A stretch of DNA of 5,319 nt. Source: Nitriliruptoraceae bacterium. GTDB taxonomy: Bacteria > Actinomycetota > Nitriliruptoria > Nitriliruptorales > Nitriliruptoraceae. Location: the NCBI GenBank assembly GCA_007125475.1, contig SLDB01000350.1:1-5319 (forward strand). The letters run 5' to 3'. How positions within the stretch are numbered: the stretch's first letter is position 1; each line of letters starts with the position of its first letter. Positions 1 through 5,278 of this stretch are shown here, piece after piece. The notes under the pieces are model-generated. The model was given only the letters and a program-made list of their open reading frames with translations. It had not been told where the DNA came from and ran no database searches. The translations under genes and the position numbers were made by a program.

Positions 1-528
1 GTCCTCAAACAGGCCGACGTCGTCCTGGCGATGGTCCTCCTCGGTGACGAGTTCTCCCTGGACCAGAAGCGACGCAACTTCGAGTACTACGACCCGTTGA
101 CGACGGGGGACTCGTCGCTGTCCGCCTCCGTGCAGGCGATCCTCGCCGCCGAGATCGGGTACGAGGCCAAGGCGGTGCAGTACTTCCACTACGCGGCGCT
201 GATGGACCTCGCCGACGTCGCCGGCAACGTCATCGACGGGGTACACGTCGCCTCCACCGGCGGGGTGTGGATGGCGTTGGTGTACGGCTTCGCCGGGATG
301 CGCGACTTCGACGGCGAGCTCACCTTCGATCCCCGGCTCCCGGCCGAGTGGGACGGCCTGGCGTTCGGGTTGCGGTTCCGCGACCGGCAGCTGCGGATCG
401 AGCTGCGCCACGACGGGGAACGCTACGAGCTCCTCGAAGGTGAGCCGTTGACGATCACGGTGCGAGGTGAGCCCCGTCATCTCGCCGCGGACGACCGGGC
501 CGCCATCGAGGTGCTGCCACGGGCGTGA
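1..528 (+). CDS. GH65 family glycoside phosphorylase/hydrolase, C-terminal part (5' truncated by window)
   Basis: The reading frame is open from base 1, so the ATG at 31 is internal and the true start lies upstream. The 175 visible residues match the end of glycoside hydrolase family 65 (maltose, trehalose and kojibiose phosphorylases): QADVVLAMVLL, then QKRRNFEYYDPLTTGDSSLS (residues 22-41), then GNVIDGVHVASTGGVW (75-90), ending the (alpha/alpha)6 barrel. A short beta-sandwich domain follows (FDPRLPAEWDGLAFGLRFR; LLEGEPLTI). Such cytoplasmic enzymes split alpha-glucosyl disaccharides, usually with phosphate. The catalytic Glu lies upstream and is not visible. At residue 36 there is Gly where characterised phosphorylases, as I recall, have a phosphate-contacting His (THDSSLS). 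Mycobacterial Rv3401-type relatives may share this Gly, so the family is firm but phosphorolysis versus hydrolysis and the substrate are open. In such relatives a beta-phosphoglucomutase often lies upstream; this cannot be seen here. Confidence 0.93.
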   Translation, partial: VLKQADVVLAMVLLGDEFSLDQKRRNFEYYDPLTTGDSSLSASVQAILAAEIGYEAKAVQYFHYAALMDLADVAGNVIDGVHVASTGGVWMALVYGFAGMRDFDGELTFDPRLPAEWDGLAFGLRFRDRQLRIELRHDGERYELLEGEPLTITVRGEPRHLAADDRAAIEVLPRA

Positions 529-529
529 T

Positions 530-553
530 GACCCCGACGACGTCGTCGGGGTC
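530..553. terminator. Perfect 24-bp inverted repeat after the GH65 stop, probable intrinsic terminator
   Basis: One base after the TGA stop (526-528), GACCCCGACGAC (530-541) is followed without a gap by its exact reverse complement (542-553). As RNA this folds into a 10-bp GC-rich stem with a 4-base ACGU loop, or 12 bp if fully extended as DNA. Two G-U pairs could extend the base. No U-tract follows, which is common for hairpin terminators in high-GC actinobacteria. The position makes termination of the GH65 transcript the simplest reading. A dimeric-repressor operator for the downstream operon is an alternative. Confidence 0.6.
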
Positions 554-568
554 GTCCGGGCACGGCGA

Positions 569-586
569 TACGCTCACCGGCCGGTG
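569..586 (+). promoter_or_regulatory. Tentative -10 element (TACGCT) with an adjacent 12-bp palindrome
   Basis: TACGCT at 569-574 fits the TAnnnT pattern of housekeeping -10 boxes. The perfect palindrome CACCGGCCGGTG (575-586) begins on the next base, where transcription would start. No convincing -35 box lies 16-19 bases upstream, because that space is inside the terminator-like repeat. If real, the start site would be about 70 bases before the GTG at 651. Similar GC palindromes arise by chance in 70% GC DNA, so this is a weak call. Confidence 0.25.
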
Positions 587-650
587 CATCGAGGCTCGTC
601 CCCGCCCGGTGCCGACGACGTCCCCGCCCACCCGGTGAAGAGGATGTGCT

Positions 651-1805
651 GTGCGCGTGCGACTGAGGAACCCCGACCGCGAGGTCGACGTCCCCGGTCC
701 TCGGACGGTCGCCGACCTCCTCGACCACCTCGACGTCCTGCCGCACACCGTGCTGGTGATCGACGACGGTGAGCTGGTCACCGGCGGGCACGAGCTCGCC
801 GACGACGCCCAGGTCGAGGTCCGTCCGGTGATGTCGGGGGGTGCCGAGAACACCCTGCGGTGCGTGGTCTGCCGCGCTCCGGCCGCGATCGAGGAGCCAC
901 GTCACCGTGCGGCGTGGTGCCTGGCGCACTACCCCGACCACGTCGTCGGCCAGGTGCGCAAGGCGATCGACCACCCGCCGTCGACGGCGCACAACGAGCG
1001 GATGTTCTCCTACGCGGACCGGTTGTTGATCGCGGTCTCCGGCGGGAAGGACTCCCTGGCGCTGTGGGACGTGCTGCTTCAGCTCGGCTACCGCGTCGAC
1101 GGGCTGTACGTCGGGCTCGGGATCGGGGGGTACTCGGCCCGCAGCCAGGAGATCACCGAGGCGTTCGCCGATGCCCGCGGTGCCCGGCTGCACGTCGTCG
1201 ACCTCGCCGAGGAGTTCGGGTACACCACCCCGTCCGGCTCGCAGGCCGCGGGGCGGTCGACGTGCGGGGTGTGCGGCCTGTCGAAGCGGTACACGTTCAA
1301 CCGCACCGCCGTCGAGCACGGCTACGACGTCCTGGTCACCGGCCACAACCTCGACGACGAGGCGGCGACGCTGCTGGGCAACGTCGTGCGGTGGCAGGAC
1401 GACTTCCTGGCCCGCCAGCACCCGGTCCTCCCGGCCGGGGGTGGGAACCAGGTCCGGAAGGTCAAGCCGTTGTACCGCCTCTCGGAGCGGGAGACCGCCG
1501 CCTACTGCCTCGTCCGGGGGATCGAGTATGTCGTCGAGGAGTGTCCGCTGGTGGACGGGAACACCGGCCACGAGCTCAAGTCCGCCCTCGACGTCCTCGA
1601 AGCGGCCTCACCGGGGGTGAAGGCCCAGTTCCTGTTCGGCTTCCTCGACCGGCACGCCGAGAAGTTCGCCTCCGACGAGGACGACGACATCCGGGTCGGG
1701 GCGTGCACGAGCTGCGGGATGCCGACCACCGGTGAGGTATGTGCGTTCTGTCGTCAACGCGACGCGATCATGAAGGTGCTCCCCGTGACCCAGGCCACCG
1801 CGTGA
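651..1805 (+). CDS. ttuA: TtuB/ThiS-like sulfur carrier fused to TtuA-type tRNA 2-thiouridine synthetase
   Basis: 384 residues, starting at GTG 651 six bases after a purine-rich ribosome site (GAAGAGGA, 637-644). Residues 1-64 form a complete ubiquitin-like domain of the ThiS/MoaD/TtuB type, ending in Gly63-Gly64. From about residue 68 the protein is a TtuA-type (TIGR00269) adenylating thiolase. It has an N-terminal zinc site (C71xxC74, C90xxH93), a PP-loop SGGKDS (130-135) that binds ATP, C205xxC208 and C298 matching the three 4Fe-4S ligands of Thermus TtuA (C130, C133, C222 from memory), K212 and D236 matching its K137 and D161, and a C-terminal zinc ribbon (C352xxC355, C364xxC367). Spacing between these residues is nearly the same as in Thermus. 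Expected role: ATP activation of U54 in the tRNA T-loop and insertion of sulfur. It is co-transcribed with trmI. The fusion is odd: TtuB is normally separate and needs a free C-terminal Gly-Gly. The E1-like activator (TtuC) is not in the window. A related tRNA target, such as position 34 as for Ncs6/CTU1, cannot be fully excluded. Confidence 0.92.
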   Translation: MRVRLRNPDREVDVPGPRTVADLLDHLDVLPHTVLVIDDGELVTGGHELADDAQVEVRPVMSGGAENTLRCVVCRAPAAIEEPRHRAAWCLAHYPDHVVGQVRKAIDHPPSTAHNERMFSYADRLLIAVSGGKDSLALWDVLLQLGYRVDGLYVGLGIGGYSARSQEITEAFADARGARLHVVDLAEEFGYTTPSGSQAAGRSTCGVCGLSKRYTFNRTAVEHGYDVLVTGHNLDDEAATLLGNVVRWQDDFLARQHPVLPAGGGNQVRKVKPLYRLSERETAAYCLVRGIEYVVEECPLVDGNTGHELKSALDVLEAASPGVKAQFLFGFLDRHAEKFASDEDDDIRVGACTSCGMPTTGEVCAFCRQRDAIMKVLPVTQATA

Positions 1806-2785
1806 GCGCGGACACCCCCGCCACCGGGGACGCCCCCGCTGCACGTACCGACGGTCCGGCGGGCGCCGGGGCCGGAGCCGAGCCGGCCGCGCCGGTCCTG
1901 CCAGGCACCGACGCCCCGATCGCCGACGGGGAGCTGGTGGTGCTCACCGACCGCAAGGGACGCCGCTACCTGGTGACGCTGCGCTCCGGGGACGAGTGGC
2001 ACTCGCACGGCGGCCTGGTCGCGCACGACGAGATCATCGGGTCGCCGGAGGGGGTGAGCGTGCACACCTCCAAGGGGATGGAGGTGACCGCCCTGCGCCC
2101 CACCCGCGACGAGTTCGTCCTGAAGATGAAGCGGGGCGCGCAGGTCGTCTACACCAAGGACCAGGCGATGATCGTCGCCCTGGGAGACGTCCGCCCCGGC
2201 TGCACCGTGGTGGAGGCGGGGGCCGGCTCCGGGGCGTTGACACTGGCGCTGCTCGCCGCGGTGGGGGAGTCCGGGCAGGTGGTGTCCTTCGAGCACCGAG
2301 AGGACCACGCGCGGATCGCCCGCCGCAACGTCACCCGGTTTCACGGCGGCGAGCCGACGAACTGGGAGCTGGTCGTCGACGACGTGACGGCGGCGCTGTC
2401 GACGCGGACCGCGCACCGGGTGGTCCTCGACCTCCTCGAGCCGTGGGACGTGGTCGCCGCGACCGCCGAGGCCCTGCCGCCGGGGGGGATCGTCGTCGCC
2501 TACACCCCCGGGGTCCCACAGGTGATGCGGTTCACCGACACCCTGTGGGCCGATGGTCGGTTCACCGACGTACGGACCTCCGAGACGCTCGTGCGGCCGT
2601 GGGACGTCGACGGCCTCGCGGTCCGACCGGCCCACCGGATGGTGGCCCACACCGCGTTCCTCACCACCGCCCGGCGGGTGCCGCGGCGCGCCGACGGCGG
2701 GCCGGCACGGCGGCGACGGAAGGCCGACACCGGCGGCTCGGTGGACTGGGGGGCCACCGACGATCTGCGGGTCGCCGGGAGCTGA
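1802..2785 (+). CDS. trmI: tRNA (adenine-N1)-methyltransferase TrmI (m1A58)
   Basis: 327 residues from GTG 1802, which overlaps the TGA of the previous gene (GTGA), so translation is probably coupled; no strong ribosome site is visible. An in-frame ATG at 1739 would add 21 atypical residues and is less likely. Residues 44-115 form the N-terminal beta-domain (ELVVLTDRKGRRY; KMKRGAQVVYTKD). The SAM-binding Rossmann domain carries motif I VVEAGAGSGALT (136-147), the acidic residue of motif II at E164, D193-D194, and the family motif VLDLLEPWDV (208-217), followed by the ETLVRPWDVDGLAVRP segment (261-276). It closely resembles Mycobacterium Rv2118c. Enzymes of this family are tetramers that methylate N1 of A58 in the tRNA T-loop. 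The first 40 residues are Ala/Pro/Gly-rich and probably disordered; the last 35 include an Arg-rich patch (RRRRK, 303-307) that may touch tRNA. In many actinobacteria trmI lies by the proteasome ATPase gene; here its partner is the thiolase. Confidence 0.95.
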   Translation: MSADTPATGDAPAARTDGPAGAGAGAEPAAPVLPGTDAPIADGELVVLTDRKGRRYLVTLRSGDEWHSHGGLVAHDEIIGSPEGVSVHTSKGMEVTALRPTRDEFVLKMKRGAQVVYTKDQAMIVALGDVRPGCTVVEAGAGSGALTLALLAAVGESGQVVSFEHREDHARIARRNVTRFHGGEPTNWELVVDDVTAALSTRTAHRVVLDLLEPWDVVAATAEALPPGGIVVAYTPGVPQVMRFTDTLWADGRFTDVRTSETLVRPWDVDGLAVRPAHRMVAHTAFLTTARRVPRRADGGPARRRRKADTGGSVDWGATDDLRVAGS

Positions 2786-2866
2786 GTGCAGCAGCGGACG
2801 TTGCGGGATCCTCGCCACCGGCGGTGGACGCCTTGGTCCGCCCGGCCTTCGACGCAGCGCTTCAGC

Positions 2867-2997
2867 CCGTCACGGTGTCGTAGCCGTGCCTCGCGGTCCG
2901 CAGCCGTCCGGTTCGCTGGGCCTGCCCGTGAGGGACGGTGGCTGTACTCGTCGGGGGCGACCGGCCCTTGAGCCCGATGTGGGTGACCGTCACGGTG
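2867..2997. repeat. CCGTCACGGTG repeated at 2867-2877 and 2987-2997 (hyphenated palindrome)
   Basis: The identical 11-mer occurs twice in the gap before the oxidoreductase gene, exactly 120 bases apart. Its core CCGT-C-ACGG is a hyphenated palindrome. The downstream copy extends to ACCGTCACGGT (2986-2996) and also reads GTGACCGTCAC, so it is symmetric in two registers. The gap is otherwise non-coding by eye: no tRNA fold, and its short open frames are Arg-rich and lack ribosome sites. A small hairpin, CCACC-GGC-GGTGG (2815-2827), near the trmI end may assist termination. The two copies could be operator half of a looped repressor; chance in GC-rich DNA is possible. Confidence 0.35.
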
Positions 2998-3009
2998 GAA
3001 GTCGCCGCG

Positions 3010-3037
3010 CCGGACGAAGCCGGACGAAGCCGGACGA
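3010..3037 (+). repeat. 10-bp tandem repeat (CCGGACGAAG, 2.8 copies)
   Basis: Two exact copies of CCGGACGAAG (3010-3029) are followed by CCGGACGA (3030-3037) before the register breaks into the ribosome site GGGGAGGAAG (3039-3048) of the next gene. It lies in the untranslated leader immediately before the GTG at 3053. The unit length is about one DNA helical turn and is not a multiple of three, consistent with a non-coding origin by slippage. Confidence 0.8.
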
Positions 3038-3052
3038 CGGGGAGGAAGCACC

Positions 3053-4099
3053 GTGAAGACGCTGGTGTACGGCGCTGGGCCGTTGGGTTCCTACATCGCG
3101 GCCAAGCTGCACGAGGACGGGGCCGAGGTGGACCTGCTGGCGCGCGGGCAGCGGCTCGCCGATCTGCGTGAGCACGGCGTGGTCCTCGAGCACTGGCGCT
3201 CCGGGGAACGCGAGACGCACCGCGTTCCGGTCGTCGAGGAACTCCGCGAGGATGAGCCGTACGACCTCGTGCTCGTGGTGATGCGCAAGGATCAGAGCCA
3301 GGACATCCTCCCGTCGCTGTCGAGGAACCGGCATGCCCACACGGTGCTGTTCCTGCAGAACAACGCGGCGGGGTTCGCCGACTACACCGCCGCGCTCGGA
3401 GACGGACGGGTGATGGCCGGGTTCCCGAGCTTCGGTGGGCAACGGCGGGATCCGGTGATGCGGGTCATGCCGCTGCCGCGGGTGCCCATGCCGATCGGTG
3501 AGGTCGACGGCAGCGTCACCGACCGCACCCGCCAGGTGGCCGCCCTCCTCGAGCGCACCGGCAAGGCGGTGGAGATCCGTCCGGACATCGACGCCTGGCT
3601 CGTGACGCACATCCCCGTGATCATGGGCTACGGGGGGGTGTTCGCCGCCGACCTCGACCCGGCCCGCTTCGCACGCACCCGCGACGCGATGCTGCTGGGC
3701 GTGCGTGCCCGCACCGAGGCGCTGCGGGTGCAACGCCAGGCCGGTGTTCCGATCAGCCCGCCGTCGTTCCGCTGGCTGCCGTACCTCCCTGAGCCGCTGG
3801 TGGTGGCCCTGCTCTGGGTCATGGCACGCACGACCTTCTTCGAGGTGGGCGTGGTGAGCCACTCCAAGGTCGCGCGGGAGGAGCTCGAGCTCCTCGTCGA
3901 CGAGTATCGCGAGCGGATCGCCCCGGCGGGTCGTGCGACGCCGGTGTTCGACCAGCTGGCGGCGCACGTGAAGGGCACGGTTGCGCCGCTGCCCGATGGC
4001 AGCCGCCAGGAGCCGATGCGCTGGGGTGGGCTCGTCGGGACCGCGGCGGCGTGCTTCGCCGCCGCGGCGGTGGCGCGGCGGTTGACGCGACGGGCATAG
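3053..4099 (+). CDS. Ketopantoate reductase-like (ApbA/PanE family) NAD(P)-dependent oxidoreductase, function uncertain
   Basis: 348 residues from GTG 3053, preceded by a strong ribosome site (GGGGAGGAAG, 3039-3048). The N-terminus is a Rossmann fold with the dinucleotide motif GAGPLG (7-12) and, after the second strand, an Arg (R31) suited to NADP. DLVLVVMRKDQSQD (71-84) and LQNNAAG (101-107, in place of the usual LQNGxG) match the next conserved KPR blocks. The C-terminal helical domain starts near residue 175. There PanE has its catalytic Lys, as I recall in a WxK context; here the aligned stretch reads AWLVTHIP (181-188), with no Lys. It may therefore not make pantoate. The length exceeds E. 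coli PanE (about 303), and the last segment (residues 325-340, Gly/Ala-rich, followed by ARRLTRRA) could anchor it in the membrane. No pantothenate gene is adjacent. It appears to have its own transcript. Confidence 0.8.
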   Translation: MKTLVYGAGPLGSYIAAKLHEDGAEVDLLARGQRLADLREHGVVLEHWRSGERETHRVPVVEELREDEPYDLVLVVMRKDQSQDILPSLSRNRHAHTVLFLQNNAAGFADYTAALGDGRVMAGFPSFGGQRRDPVMRVMPLPRVPMPIGEVDGSVTDRTRQVAALLERTGKAVEIRPDIDAWLVTHIPVIMGYGGVFAADLDPARFARTRDAMLLGVRARTEALRVQRQAGVPISPPSFRWLPYLPEPLVVALLWVMARTTFFEVGVVSHSKVAREELELLVDEYRERIAPAGRATPVFDQLAAHVKGTVAPLPDGSRQEPMRWGGLVGTAAACFAAAAVARRLTRRA

Positions 4100-4367
4100 C
4101 CGAGGCCCGGTGGAGATCCTGGCGGTCGGTGTGGTGGGTGTGCTCGTGGAGCGGGAGTCGGCGGGGTGGGCTCCCGTCGTGCGCCGGTGGGCCGGACACG
4201 CGGATCATTGGTTGCGACGTGCCGCACGCTGACCTCACTCGGGGGGTCGCCTCGCCGGTGTCCACCGCCGGGAGCTCCCTCGAGCAGCGGTGGGACGAAC
4301 TCCGACGCGGAACGCCGTCACCTGCCCTTGGCTACCGTCCGGATTCGCTGGCACGGAGGACCCCACG
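4100..4367. other. Intergenic gap without a recognisable gene
   Basis: This 268-base gap separates two plus-strand genes. No open frame here has both a ribosome site and family-like sequence, and I see no tRNA or structured RNA. A small inverted repeat CGGTG-TC-CACCG sits at 4256-4267. TACCGT at 4333-4338 fits a loose -10 box for the downstream gene, giving a very short leader, but no matching -35 is evident. I see no clear terminator for the upstream gene. Confidence 0.4.
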
Positions 4368-4697
4368 GTGATCACCCCGAACTATCTCGAACTGTCTGCC
4401 CCGGACCTGGCTTCGTCCCGGTCGTTCTACGAACAGGCCCTGGGCTTCGCCTTCACCGACTACGGCGACGACTACGCCGCGGTCGAGGGTGGCCCGGTCG
4501 AGATCGGTCTCGCTGCAGGAAGCGAGCCGGCGGCTCCGCTCCCCACCTTCGAGACCGATGACCTGCAACGCGCGTACGACGACGTCATCGCGGCCGGTGG
4601 ACGGGTCACCCGGGAACCCTTCAGCTTCCCTGGCGGGCGCCGGTTCCAGTTCCTCGACCCCGGAGACAACGAACTCGCGATCTACCAACCGGACTGA
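4368..4697 (+). CDS. VOC superfamily (glyoxalase/bleomycin-resistance fold) protein
   Basis: 109 residues from GTG 4368. The start is set by GGAGGA (4355-4360) seven bases upstream; in-frame starts further up (4290) lack a site and encode non-conserved residues. The sequence shows the paired beta-alpha-beta-beta-beta pattern of single-module VOC proteins: YLELSAPDLASSRSFYEQALGF (6-27), then the central strand PVEIGL (43-48), then the second half with TDDLQRAYDDVIAAGG (63-78) and the hallmark ending FLDPGDNELAIYQ (95-107). E8, E45 and E102 are candidate metal-ligand positions. The expected form is a cytoplasmic dimer. Members act as glyoxalases, dioxygenases, epimerases or drug-binding proteins, and nothing here picks among them. 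It is convergent with the small membrane-protein gene on the other strand, with an 82-base gap and no strong terminator. Confidence 0.88.
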   Translation: MITPNYLELSAPDLASSRSFYEQALGFAFTDYGDDYAAVEGGPVEIGLAAGSEPAAPLPTFETDDLQRAYDDVIAAGGRVTREPFSFPGGRRFQFLDPGDNELAIYQPD

Positions 4698-4779
4698 TCG
4701 GTGACGGCCTACCCGAGCGGCCGCGCAACCCGCGTCCCGGCAGCTGAACGCGACCCCGGCCGCCCACGGTGTCGAGTGG

Positions 4780-5001
4780 TCACGCGGCCCGGTCGTGCCC
4801 GTCGTCGGGGGTCACGCGCCTCGTGGGTGCGCTGGGGGAGCGGCGTGGCTGCTGCGGTCGGTCCAGGGCGAGGGCGATCGCCCAGATCCCGATCGCGGCG
4901 GGGATCACCAGCAGCAGGCTGGAGCCGACCGCGAGGGTGGCGACCAGGGCACCTGCGGCACCGGCGGTGACCGTCGCGAGGAGCTGGCCCTGACGTGTCA
5001 C
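4780..5001 (-). CDS. Small two-helix membrane protein, unknown function
   Basis: 73 residues on the minus strand, from GTG at 5001-4999 to TGA at 4782-4780. GAAGGA (5013-5008) lies six bases before the start, a good ribosome site that supports a real gene, as does strong G/C preference in third codon positions. Residues 7-47 are strongly hydrophobic and break at GSS (26-28), suggesting two short membrane helices (about 7-25 and 29-46) forming a hairpin. The tail (48-73) is polar and Pro/Arg-rich (DRPQQPRRSPSAPTRR), ends in an acidic-basic stretch, and is probably cytoplasmic. I recognise no family. It is transcribed away from the partial gene at the window end, sharing the region 5014-5278. 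Overlapping frames on both strands here look like shadows. Confidence 0.65.
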   Translation of the reverse strand: MTRQGQLLATVTAGAAGALVATLAVGSSLLLVIPAAIGIWAIALALDRPQQPRRSPSAPTRRVTPDDGHDRAA

Positions 5002-5134
5002 CTGCGGTCCTTCGAACGCTCACCCGACGTGCCACCGGGCGTGCCGGCGTGCCGATCCGATCAGGTGTGAGCATGCCCCTGCGCCGACGCTGCCGGGAGG
5101 CGCCCGGCCTGTCCGGACGGCCAACGTCTTGGGT

Positions 5135-5183
5135 GGTTCGACGTATCCCGTCCGCCGAACCAGACGGTTCGTCACGGGGTTCG
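5135..5183. repeat. Cluster of four GGTTCG/CGAACC hexamers, candidate operator
   Basis: GGTTCG occurs at 5135-5140, 5166-5171 and 5178-5183, and its complement CGAACC at 5156-5161. The middle pair forms a 16-bp inverted repeat with a four-base spacer (CGAACC-AGAC-GGTTCG, 5156-5171). The last two plus copies form a direct repeat GGTTCGT with 12-base periodicity. The cluster lies in a divergent promoter region and covers the place of a -35 box for the -10 at 5189, which would suit a repressor or a GGTTCG-binding activator. Confidence 0.45.
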
Positions 5184-5194
5184 TGCCCTACACT
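5166..5194 (+). promoter_or_regulatory. Probable promoter for the gene at the right edge (-10 TACACT)
   Basis: TACACT (5189-5194) is a good match to the housekeeping -10 pattern TAnnnT. The hexamer 17 bases upstream is GGTTCG (5166-5171), a poor -35 box but half of the inverted repeat. Transcription would start near 5201, giving a leader of about 80 bases before the GTG at 5279/5282. A small imperfect hairpin (CCAGC, GCTGG) lies in this leader near 5231-5246. Confidence 0.4.
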
Positions 5195-5278
5195 CGGGGG
5201 CGTCCGGTGACCACGGTCGACGGGCGAGAGGCCAGCGGGTGGCTGGGCCGCCCCGGACGGCCGAGGCGAGGAGGCCAC

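Noticed and set aside
477..1571. Long minus-strand frame opposite the thiolase gene
   Set aside because: It is antisense to strongly conserved coding sequence, with composition typical of the complementary frame of GC-rich genes.
1739..1801. Upstream in-frame ATG for trmI at 1739
   Set aside because: It would overlap the thiolase gene by 67 bases and add 21 residues that are the out-of-frame reading of conserved thiolase codons; the GTGA overlap at 1802 is the normal coupled start.
2776..2883. Well-composed open frame continuing past the trmI stop (ELSAAADVAGSS... to TAG at 2881), suggesting a frameshifted longer TrmI C-terminus
   Set aside because: TrmI already has its conserved core and a plausible tail before its stop at 2785; the extension matches nothing I know and lacks its own start signal.
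2786..2971. GTG-started 61-residue frame directly after the trmI stop
   Set aside because: The product is Arg/Ser/Pro-rich with no family features and no ribosome site, typical of a random frame in GC-rich DNA.
4309..4339. GGAAC ... CGTC resembling an ECF sigma promoter before the VOC gene
   Set aside because: The 22-base spacing is too long for the usual 16-18, so the match is probably chance.
4290..4367. N-terminal extension of the VOC protein from 4290
   Set aside because: No ribosome site, residues unlike the family, and a good GGAGGA site placed for GTG 4368.
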